DNA from: Chloroflexus aurantiacus J-10-fl
GTDB lineage: Bacteria; Chloroflexota; Chloroflexia; Chloroflexales; Chloroflexaceae
Direction of reading: 5' to 3'
Assembly (NCBI RefSeq): GCF_000018865.1
Contig: NC_010175.1
Location: forward strand, 3,844,001-3,908,000
DNA length: 64,000 nucleotides
This document shows, one piece after another, positions 1 to 7,794 of this stretch. The translations under genes were made by a program, and so were the position numbers. The number at the start of each line of letters is the position of its first letter. Positions within the stretch are counted from its first letter, which is position 1. The notes beneath the pieces were generated by a model. It was not told the origin of the DNA. It worked only from the letters and a program-made list of their open reading frames with translations, and ran no database searches.

Positions 1-846
1 TGTGTAGGCAATGAAGAACTCGACCTCGAAGTTGATCGCTATCCGATCACCGGGCCTTGGCAGGTGCGGATTGTTCGCAACAAGTATCCGGCGCTGCACG
101 GTGATAGGCCGCTTGTACGTCACTTCGAGGGTGTACGGCGTAACATAAGTGGTTATGGTTACCACGAGGTATTGGTCGAGCATCCACACCACAATACCAC
201 GCTTGGTCTGATGACCCATGCTGAGGTGCGGCTGGTGCTGGCAACCTATCTTAGCCGGGGACTGGCGATGAGCAGTGATCCCCGGATTGAGCAGGTGGTG
301 ATCTTCAAAAACCACGGTGAACGGGCTGGGGCCTCGTTGCCACATCCGCACAGCCAGCTCATGGCCGTTCCGGTTGTGCCTGCTGATGTGCGCCACCGGA
401 TCGAAGAGGCACGTCGTTTCTTCGACGATACCGGACAGTGTGTCTTCTGTACAATGCTGGCCGACGAACTGGCGCAGCGGGAACGGATCGTCTACGCCAA
501 TGATGATTTTGTGGCTTTTGTTCTCTACGCTGCTTCGTCACCATTTCATATCTGGGTCTTGCCGCGAAAACATCGTGCCAGCTTTTTTCACATTGCCGAG
601 GCGGAGCTTGATGGTCTGGCTGATGTTGTCCGTGAGGTGTTTCATCGCCTCTACTATCGGCTCAACGATCCCGATTTTAATCTGGTATTGCGCTCAACTC
701 CGGCCAAAGAAGCAGAGAACGGCTACTTTCACTGGTACCTGGCAATTGTTCCCCGCCTTTCGTATATGGCCGGCTTTGAGCTGGGCAGCGGCATCTTTAT
801 CAACCCCAGCATTCCCGAAGCCTGTGCTGCATTTCTGCGTGAGTAG
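1..846 (+). CDS. galT: Galactose-1-phosphate uridylyltransferase, 5' truncated by window edge
   Basis: The reading frame is open from base 1, so the start lies outside the window; the first in-frame ATG at 64 is internal. GalT exchanges UMP between UDP-glucose and galactose-1-phosphate in the Leloir pathway, in the cytoplasm. Visible signatures are the 'VRNKYPAL' strand near the left edge and the active-site H-P-H-S-Q at 343-357, whose second His (349-351) is the residue uridylylated in this family. A Cys pair (CVFC, about 439-450) fits a structural metal site, and the end resembles other bacterial GalT proteins (HWYLAIVPRL). Family assignment is firm; the N-terminal part cannot be judged. 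Confidence 0.9.
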   Translation, partial: CVGNEELDLEVDRYPITGPWQVRIVRNKYPALHGDRPLVRHFEGVRRNISGYGYHEVLVEHPHHNTTLGLMTHAEVRLVLATYLSRGLAMSSDPRIEQVVIFKNHGERAGASLPHPHSQLMAVPVVPADVRHRIEEARRFFDDTGQCVFCTMLADELAQRERIVYANDDFVAFVLYAASSPFHIWVLPRKHRASFFHIAEAELDGLADVVREVFHRLYYRLNDPDFNLVLRSTPAKEAENGYFHWYLAIVPRLSYMAGFELGSGIFINPSIPEACAAFLRE

Positions 847-866
847 CTGTGCCTGATAAATCTTCG

Positions 867-895
867 TCAACATCGTTAGTAAAATCGAGTACAAT
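867..895 (+). promoter_or_regulatory. Candidate sigma-70 promoter for the kinase-like gene
   Basis: TCAACA (867-872), a 17-nt spacer and TACAAT (890-895) lie in the galT-kinase gap, about 50 bases before the ATG at 948. The -35 matches consensus at four of six positions. Seen by eye only. Confidence 0.35.
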
Positions 896-947
896 GACGT
901 TTAACTATATGGAATATTGATTGATCTGATTTGGAAGGGTTTCAATC

Positions 948-1961
948 ATGGCTGGCGCATTTCCCCTCAGTGATGATACCGTCAAAGCACTTGCGCCGTG
1001 CAATTTGCCTTTTCTCCGTCGTGATCCATTTGTCCGCAGTAGTAGTAGCCTGAGTATTTCTGAACTACCGCCGTCGCTGCAAGACCTGGTACGACGTTTA
1101 TACGACACCTTGCTGAGGATTTACAGCAGTTTTGTTCAGAAGCGCCACGTTGATCACAGTCATTTGCTTCATTTGCTTGGCGAAACCGGCTGGCACGATT
1201 TGCTCAACGAATTGCGCAATATTTCGCTTGAACAACGCGACTCAACATTGAGCCAGGTTATCCACGATGTGCGTGGTGGATCGTTGCAGGCACTTGTATT
1301 GCAGTTGCAATTGCTCGAACTGGCGCAACACCAGCCAGTTGATACCGAGCGTATCTACCTCTTAACACGTGATCACCTCAAGATTATGCGCAATTGCCTT
1401 CCCGACCTCGACCCGGTACGCACTGCTCGTGACATCGAATTACGTGAGCACGGGGTTGATCTGTTGCTTGAGAAGTGGCAACAGGCAGACTATCGCCTGC
1501 CTGATGGGACGGCGAGTGTGATCGTTGATGCCCGCTACAATGGGGTGGTAGCCGACCGCTGTGTTGAGTTCTCTGCACTTGATCGGGTGCTGTACAATCT
1601 TGTGAACAATGCGACACGCCATAGTGCCGATCAGCGGGTGATGATTGGCATCTTTCCCATTTTAGAGTGCGAGTCGCCATCGTTGCGGCTAGTGGTTGCC
1701 AATCGCATTGATCCTGTGCAGCATTCAGCCCTCGTGCAGCGCTTCGGGCAGCAATGGAGTGATCTCTTCCGCGGCGGTTTCACATTTAGCAGCGGTGGTC
1801 AGGAAGGTCATGGCTTCGGTCTGGCCATTTGCGCCGAGCTGGTTGCCAATGCCTATGGCCTTAGTAACGGAGCTGCTGCGATCAATGGTGGTTACGTCGG
1901 CGCTCGTCCACACGGTGATCTTTTCGTTGCCTGGGCACACTGGCCAATTGCAGCGCCCTAA
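948..1961 (+). CDS. Histidine-kinase-like protein with HATPase domain, no visible sensor
   Basis: A 337-residue soluble protein. A good ribosome site (GGAAGGG, 933-939) precedes the ATG. The middle holds an H-box-like segment 'VIHDVRGG' with His106 as possible phospho-acceptor. The C-terminal half carries an ATPase fold: an N-box 'NLVNNATRHS' (Asn220/221) and a glycine-rich 'GHGFGLAI' G2 box. No transmembrane helix, PAS or HAMP region is visible, so any input would come through the first 90 residues or a partner. No response regulator is adjacent. It may be a cytoplasmic sensor kinase or an anti-sigma-type ATPase. A dyad and a new promoter directly behind it suggest it is transcribed apart from the next pair. 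Confidence 0.6.
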   Translation: MAGAFPLSDDTVKALAPCNLPFLRRDPFVRSSSSLSISELPPSLQDLVRRLYDTLLRIYSSFVQKRHVDHSHLLHLLGETGWHDLLNELRNISLEQRDSTLSQVIHDVRGGSLQALVLQLQLLELAQHQPVDTERIYLLTRDHLKIMRNCLPDLDPVRTARDIELREHGVDLLLEKWQQADYRLPDGTASVIVDARYNGVVADRCVEFSALDRVLYNLVNNATRHSADQRVMIGIFPILECESPSLRLVVANRIDPVQHSALVQRFGQQWSDLFRGGFTFSSGGQEGHGFGLAICAELVANAYGLSNGAAAINGGYVGARPHGDLFVAWAHWPIAAP

Positions 1962-1965
1962 ATCC

Positions 1966-2020
1966 TTGCAGGAGGGGAAACTACCTGCTATACTGATAGC
2001 CAGGTAGTTTCCCTTTCCTG
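1966..2020 (+). promoter_or_regulatory. Promoter overlapped by a large dyad, upstream of CHAT-SIR2/STAND pair
   Basis: TTGCAG (1966-1971), a 17-nt spacer and TATACT (1989-1994) form a good promoter immediately after the kinase stop codon. An inverted repeat with 13-bp perfect arms (1975-1987 and 2001-2013), extendable outward to about 1969 and 2020 with one bulge, is centred on the -10 hexamer. It could be an operator, a terminator of the upstream gene (only a short TTT follows it), or both. Confidence 0.5.
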
Positions 2021-2038
2021 GACAGAAATCTATTCCTC

Positions 2039-4138
2039 ATGGACGAGATCATTGACCTCGAATTCAGTCTGCGGAGCATTGGCAATGCAGGCTACGCGGT
2101 GACACTCTCATACGCTGATCCTGACAGTGATGCTGATGTACGCATTGAACGGGGCAATGTTGATCGTCCAATCCAGTTTGATTTCAACCGTCTGCGTGAA
2201 CTAAATACCGACCCGGTGGCATACGGCACTGCGTTGGGCACAATGCTGTTGAGCGATCCCGATCTACTTGCTCAATTTCAGGCCGCCCGTGCAATTGCGC
2301 GCCGTGGCCGGCGTCCGCTCCCCATCCGTTTTCGCCTCTTCATCGCGCCAAGCGCTGCCGAACTCCATGCGTTGCGGTGGGAAACGCTCTGTATGCCTGA
2401 TGGTGAGCCGTTGCTGATGGGGGAAGAGGTCTATTTTTCGCGTTACCTGACCAGCAACGATGTGCAGCCGATTCGTGCTCGTTCGCGCAATGCGCTGCGG
2501 GTATTGATCGCCATTGCTAATCCCCATGGCATCGAGCGCTTTGGTCTGGCACCGGTTGACGTTGCGGGTGAACTCGCTCGGGCACGTGCCGGCTTTGCCC
2601 ATTTTGACATTGTTGAATTGGTTGAACCCGGTGCTGCAACACTTGAACAGATCATCTCTACCCTACGCACTTCTGCTCGTAAAGGGCAGCCGTTTGATGT
2701 GCTCTACGTCGTGGCACACGGAAGTTTTGTCGAGGGAAATACGTACCTCTGGCTGGTGAAACCGGACAATACCTTTGATCGGGTTGATGGTTCGTCGTTC
2801 TGTCAGCGGTTGCGCGAACTTGCCGAACGTCCGCGCCTGGTGATGCTGATTGCCTGTCAAAGTGGTGGTGGCATGACGACCGACAATGGTGCGCTGGCAG
2901 CAATTGGGCCGCGTCTGGCCGAAGCCGGTGTACCTGCGGTGGTCGCGATGCAGGGCAATGTCTCGATGCGTTTAATCGAGCGTTTTATACCGGCATTCTG
3001 CCAGGAATTGCAGCATCACGGGATGATCGATGCGGCGATGGCTGTAGCCAGGGGCACTGTCCGTGATCTCCCTGATTTTTGGATGCCGGCTCTCTACTCG
3101 CGCTTGAAGAGCGGTCGTATCTGGTATGTGCCCGGTTTTGCCGATGAACATGAAACGGCAGAGAAGATCGAAGCTCTCGCCAGTTATATGGCCGATGGGC
3201 TGTGTACGCCGATTATCGGCCCGGAACTGGCCGAGACCCGTTTGGGTACCAGTCGGGCCATTGCCCGCATGTGGGCTGAACGGTATCGCTATCCAATGGA
3301 GAGCTACGAAGGCGAGCAGTTGGCGTATGTCGCGCAATTTCTCTCGATCAAACACGACTACCGCTTCCCCCGCCGCTCGTTGGTTGAAACATTGCGCCAG
3401 TTGTTACTTGATACGTATGGCGACACGCTGCCCGATCTCGCTCAGCTCGATCTTCAGCAGATGTATAGCCTGATCGGTCGCCACGAGCGGGAACGCGATC
3501 CGCACGATCCGTACCGTGTGCTGGCGGCACAACCGTTGCCTGTGTACATCACGGCCAATGCCTCGAATATGCTGAGTGATGCGTTGATCGAAGCCGGCAA
3601 GCAGCCGGTTATCGAACTGTGTCGTTGGAACGAAGACCTGGATCACTTGCCGTCAATCTTCGAGCGCGAGCCGGATTATCGGCCATCAGCCGAACGCCCG
3701 CTGGTCTTTCATTTGTTTGGTAATTTTGATCAGCTCGAAACGCTGGTGTTAACCGAAGATGATTACTTCGATTTTCTCATCAACATTTCGGCAGAACGCG
3801 AGCGCATCCCTGCGATTGTCCGTGATGCGCTGGCCGATAGCGCACTCCTCTTCTTGGGCTTTGAGCTAGAGGATATAGGCTTTCGTACCCTGTTTCATAG
3901 TTTGATTAAACCATTACGCGGTGGATCGCGGCGACGGCGCTACGTGCAAATCGCCGGACAGCTTTTGCCACGCGAAGATCAGGTCTTGCAGCCTGATCGG
4001 GCGATTCGTTATCTGGAAGCCTATTTTCAAGATACCGCAGCGATCAGTATTTTCTGGGGTAGTCCACGCGATTTCTGTACAGCGCTGGCCCTGCACCTTG
4101 TTGAGAGTGACCGACCTCGTCGTCGGCGTGGGTTCTAG
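2039..4138 (+). CDS. CHAT-domain protease-like protein fused to a SIR2-like domain
   Basis: A 699-residue cytoplasmic protein. Residues about 150-370 form a CHAT (caspase-HetF-associated) domain: the His of 'VVAHGSF' (His227) and the Cys of 'LIACQSGG' (Cys273) match the family's catalytic dyad. Residues about 385-690 resemble the SIR2_2 family: 'PIIGPELAE', 'VYITANASN' (Asn507), 'VFHLFGNFD' and 'LFLGFELEDIGFR'. In related SIR2 domains the 'LHG' motif supplies a catalytic His; here that position is Phe560, so NAD hydrolysis is uncertain. The ribosome site is weak. The stop is three bases before the STAND NTPase start, so the two are surely co-transcribed. CHAT proteases and SIR2-like domains are both known effector modules in bacterial conflict systems; a defence role here is inference. 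Confidence 0.75.
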   Translation: MDEIIDLEFSLRSIGNAGYAVTLSYADPDSDADVRIERGNVDRPIQFDFNRLRELNTDPVAYGTALGTMLLSDPDLLAQFQAARAIARRGRRPLPIRFRLFIAPSAAELHALRWETLCMPDGEPLLMGEEVYFSRYLTSNDVQPIRARSRNALRVLIAIANPHGIERFGLAPVDVAGELARARAGFAHFDIVELVEPGAATLEQIISTLRTSARKGQPFDVLYVVAHGSFVEGNTYLWLVKPDNTFDRVDGSSFCQRLRELAERPRLVMLIACQSGGGMTTDNGALAAIGPRLAEAGVPAVVAMQGNVSMRLIERFIPAFCQELQHHGMIDAAMAVARGTVRDLPDFWMPALYSRLKSGRIWYVPGFADEHETAEKIEALASYMADGLCTPIIGPELAETRLGTSRAIARMWAERYRYPMESYEGEQLAYVAQFLSIKHDYRFPRRSLVETLRQLLLDTYGDTLPDLAQLDLQQMYSLIGRHERERDPHDPYRVLAAQPLPVYITANASNMLSDALIEAGKQPVIELCRWNEDLDHLPSIFEREPDYRPSAERPLVFHLFGNFDQLETLVLTEDDYFDFLINISAERERIPAIVRDALADSALLFLGFELEDIGFRTLFHSLIKPLRGGSRRRRYVQIAGQLLPREDQVLQPDRAIRYLEAYFQDTAAISIFWGSPRDFCTALALHLVESDRPRRRRGF

Positions 4139-4141
4139 GAT

Positions 4142-7100
4142 ATGTTACAGCAAAACCCCTATCTTGGGCCACGGGCTTTTACCCGCGAACATCGGTTGTA
4201 CGGTCGCGATCGCGAGGTGCGTGACCTGACCAGCCTGCTTGTCGCTGAACGAATTGTCTTGCTCTATTCACCGTCAGGTGCCGGCAAGAGTTCGCTGATC
4301 CAGGCTGCACTGATTCCAGCACTGGAAGCACGTCAGTTTCGGGTCCTGCCGATTGTACGGGTTGGTCTGGCATTGCCGGACGATATACCCCCCGGTGTTA
4401 ATCGCTATCTGGCGGCTGCTGCACTCTCAATTGGTGGCGACGAAGCTATCGACCGGTCGCTGGCCGATCTGATCGTGCCGTCCGATCAATCGGAGATGGA
4501 CGATACCGTCATCATTTTCGATCAATTTGAAGAACTGCTCACCGTCGATCCGCTTGATCGGGCAGCGAAGGTAGCATTTTGCCAGACAATTGGTGATCTG
4601 TTGCGCAAGCACCGGAATGTGTGGGCGCTCTTCGCAATCCGCGAAGACTACCTGGCACCGTTAATGGAATATGCCTACTTGCTGCCGTCGCGGTTTCGCA
4701 CAACCTTCCGGCTCGATCTGCTTGGCCCGGAAGCGGCACTGGCTGCCATTCGTCAGCCGGCCCTGGCGTTGGGGGTTGAATTCGATCAGGTGGCTGCTCA
4801 AACACTGGTTGATGATTTGCGCCGGTCGCGCGTTCAACTTGTCTCCGACCAGATTGGCACGATGCTGGGGAGTACGGTGGAACCGGTGCAGTTACAGGTG
4901 GTCTGTTATCGACTCTGGCAACGCCTGTTTCCCGATGGTGCGCCGACAGGAGCTGTTATCAATGCCGCTGCACTACGCACGGTGGGGTCAGTTGATGCTG
5001 CCCTGGCCGATTACTATGCCGAACGAGTAGCGGCGGCAGCGGCAACCAGTGGTGTGCGCGAGCGGGTGATTCGTGATTGGTTTGATCAACAGCTCATCAC
5101 TGCAACCGGCATTCGCAATCAGGTCTTGCGCGGCGAAGATACAACCGCCGGTTTACCCAATCAGGCATTGCTGCCCCTGATCGATGCCTATCTTATCCGG
5201 GCTGAGCAGCGACGCAATTTTATCTGGTATGAGCTGGCTCATGATCGGCTCATCGAACCGGTTCGCCAGAATAATGCGGCCTGGCGTGAGCAGTTGAGTC
5301 CGTTTCAACGTCAGGCTGCGCTGTGGGCAGCAACTGACCGTCCAGAAAGTCTGTTGCTCCACGATGATGATCTGGTGGCAGCCAGAAATTGGGTGGCGGC
5401 CCATCCTGAACTGGTCGAGCAGATTGATGAAGAGTTTCTTGCTGCCTGTCTGGCGCGGCAGGCTGAGATTGATACTGAACGTCGTCGTGAGCGTTTGATC
5501 AAACAATTAGGAGTTGTATCGGCAATCCTGGCAGTGGTTATGTTCATTGCAGCAGCCGCTGCTTTTTTTGCTTATCAGGAAGCTGAACGACTCTCGCGGT
5601 TGGCTCGTATCCGTGAATTGACGGCAGAGGCGGCTGTGAACCTGTCCGTTGATCCACAACTGTCATTGTTGCTGGCCCGGCAGGCAGTTTTGATACAACG
5701 AGAACGTGAAGAGCCGGTTGATCTCGGCGCAATGGCAATGCTCTACCGCGCACTGGCTACCTCACGGGTGCGAGCAACGTTTGATCTGGGCGCACCGGTG
5801 ACCGCGCTGGCAGTCAGTCAGAATGAGCGCTGGTGGGCGGCAGCGGTGTCGCCTGCTGATGATCTGGCTGAGGTTGTTCTGGTGGAACGGTCTACCGGTC
5901 AGATGCAACGTTTAGCGACCTTCGCAATCAATGTCTCGGCCATCGCCTTTAGCCCCGACGGCGCGAAACTCGCTGCGGTCACCTGGGATGGCACCATTCT
6001 GATTTGGAATACGCTCAGTCCTGATCAGCCAGAGCGGTTGTGGCATCCGCTGGCTACCCAGAGTATCCCACCGGATGATCCGCTGGCAGTGCGGTTCCTC
6101 GCGGTGGCATTCAGTCCTGATGGGCAGACGCTCTACACGACGGGCTACGATGGCTGGTTACGACGGTGGGACTTAGCAACCAGGCGGCAGATCGTGATGG
6201 GCGGAATCGAAGGTGTTCCACTGCGTAGCCTGACTATCGATCCGGCTGGTGTGCGGATCGCTGCTGCCAGTCAAGAGGGGCAGGTGCTGATCTGGCGCAT
6301 GCGCGATGGAGAACTGGTTGGACGCGCAGTACTCAGTGGGCAACCGATTGCGGCGCTGGCGTACACACCGGCAGGTACGCTGGCCCTCATTGAAGAGACA
6401 CGGCTGATCGAGACGAATGGTGAGGATAGCACGGTATTAACGACCTTCGGCACGCCCCTGAACGATCTCTACCTCAGCCCGGATGGTTTTCTGGCCCTGG
6501 TTGCGGCCAACGATGGCAACGAGTATGTGATCAGTTTAAGTAACGGCAAGATTATCACCGTTCTCCGTGGTCATACCGACCAGATCAGCCAGACCCGCTG
6601 GCTGCCCGGTGGGCAGGAGGTGGTGACGGCATCATTCGATGGGACGGTGCGTTTTTGGGATGTTAGTGATCTTCAGTGGTTTGCCCCAACTGCACTGGCC
6701 GCCGACCCTCAACGTGGATGGGTAGCCGTAGGCGGTGAGAATGGTCGGATCGCCCTCTTCACACGTCCCAACACCCCGGCTCGTCCACTCCTTCATCATA
6801 CCGCAGCTATCGAGATGCTGGCGTTTAGTCCCGATGGGCGCTGGCTGGCTGCTGCCGGTGCTGATGCACAGGTGAGTGTCTGGGACGTTGCGTCTGGTCG
6901 CCTGCAAGCCGTCATTGAACACCGGGCGCGCGTGCGCAATGTGGCTTTTAGTGCCGATGGCAGCCTCTTGTTAACCAGCAGCCGGACGCAGGCATTGCTC
7001 TGGCAGTGGCAACAGTCGGTAACCCGTCCGCTGACAATGCTCGATCTGAGCGATCGCTTTGAGACGGTGATCACCGGCGCTGCTCTACATCCAACCCAAC

Positions 7101-7627
7101 CCCTGCTGGCGATTGTTACCCGTGATGGGCTAGTGATGGTGTGGAACTATCGGACTGCCCAGACACTGGTTAAGACTGTCGATGAGCGGGCTAATGGCCA
7201 GGTTCGCTTTAATCCGCAGGGCACAGTTGTGGTTAGTGAGTCGAATGAGGGAATCATCCTCGTGCGTGACAGTGCCACGTTGAATCAGCGCGATTTTCCG
7301 GCGTCTCATCGCGGAGGAATTGCCGATTTTGCATTTGACCCCAGTGGTACACTGATTGCAACCGCAGGCTTTGATCAAACAGTGAAAATCTGGCAGTTTG
7401 CCGATGGGATTGAGCAGATGCGCATGGGGGTTGATGGCTTGCCGGTGGCAATCGGGTTTAGCGGCCCGCGTGAACTGGTCGCCGTCAGTGCGAATGGGAG
7501 TGTTATTCGGTTACCGCTCAATCTGGATACAGCGCTTGATCTGGCTGTAATGCGTAGTCGTCGTCCCACTGCCGATGAGTGTGTACGTTACCAGCTTGCG
7601 CGCGAAGACGCTTCGCTTTGTCAATGA
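4142..7627 (+). CDS. STAND NTPase (nSTAND1-type) with membrane helix and C-terminal WD40 propeller
   Basis: 1161 residues; the AGGA at 4136-4139, overlapping the previous stop, serves as ribosome site. The N-terminal NTPase has a Walker A 'SPSGAGKSS' (Lys49) and Walker B 'VIIFDQFEEL' (Asp127), typical of STAND ATPases next to CHAT or caspase-like genes. A helical stretch follows, then one hydrophobic segment at about residues 456-478 (VVSAILAVVMFIAAAAAFFA). From about residue 540 to 1130 come WD40-type repeats with recurring 'AFSPDG' and 'VxIW/VRFWD' strands, probably one or two propellers. STAND proteins work as ligand-triggered switches, and WD40 repeats usually sense the ligand. Its partner is the CHAT-SIR2 protein upstream. 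The trigger is unknown. Confidence 0.8.
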   Translation: MLQQNPYLGPRAFTREHRLYGRDREVRDLTSLLVAERIVLLYSPSGAGKSSLIQAALIPALEARQFRVLPIVRVGLALPDDIPPGVNRYLAAAALSIGGDEAIDRSLADLIVPSDQSEMDDTVIIFDQFEELLTVDPLDRAAKVAFCQTIGDLLRKHRNVWALFAIREDYLAPLMEYAYLLPSRFRTTFRLDLLGPEAALAAIRQPALALGVEFDQVAAQTLVDDLRRSRVQLVSDQIGTMLGSTVEPVQLQVVCYRLWQRLFPDGAPTGAVINAAALRTVGSVDAALADYYAERVAAAAATSGVRERVIRDWFDQQLITATGIRNQVLRGEDTTAGLPNQALLPLIDAYLIRAEQRRNFIWYELAHDRLIEPVRQNNAAWREQLSPFQRQAALWAATDRPESLLLHDDDLVAARNWVAAHPELVEQIDEEFLAACLARQAEIDTERRRERLIKQLGVVSAILAVVMFIAAAAAFFAYQEAERLSRLARIRELTAEAAVNLSVDPQLSLLLARQAVLIQREREEPVDLGAMAMLYRALATSRVRATFDLGAPVTALAVSQNERWWAAAVSPADDLAEVVLVERSTGQMQRLATFAINVSAIAFSPDGAKLAAVTWDGTILIWNTLSPDQPERLWHPLATQSIPPDDPLAVRFLAVAFSPDGQTLYTTGYDGWLRRWDLATRRQIVMGGIEGVPLRSLTIDPAGVRIAAASQEGQVLIWRMRDGELVGRAVLSGQPIAALAYTPAGTLALIEETRLIETNGEDSTVLTTFGTPLNDLYLSPDGFLALVAANDGNEYVISLSNGKIITVLRGHTDQISQTRWLPGGQEVVTASFDGTVRFWDVSDLQWFAPTALAADPQRGWVAVGGENGRIALFTRPNTPARPLLHHTAAIEMLAFSPDGRWLAAAGADAQVSVWDVASGRLQAVIEHRARVRNVAFSADGSLLLTSSRTQALLWQWQQSVTRPLTMLDLSDRFETVITGAALHPTQPLLAIVTRDGLVMVWNYRTAQTLVKTVDERANGQVRFNPQGTVVVSESNEGIILVRDSATLNQRDFPASHRGGIADFAFDPSGTLIATAGFDQTVKIWQFADGIEQMRMGVDGLPVAIGFSGPRELVAVSANGSVIRLPLNLDTALDLAVMRSRRPTADECVRYQLAREDASLCQ

Positions 7628-7794
7628 CCGTTATCTGATCTGGGCATTCACGTTTATCTGCTGTTGTTTCTGCCGGGTATGCACTGTGCTGACATCGTGA
7701 TTGGTCAGTGATGATCGAACCGACTGTCGTTCTTTGCAGCAACATACGTGTTACCGCAATCGGCAGTCGCCACCACAAAACCATAGGGGGGCCT

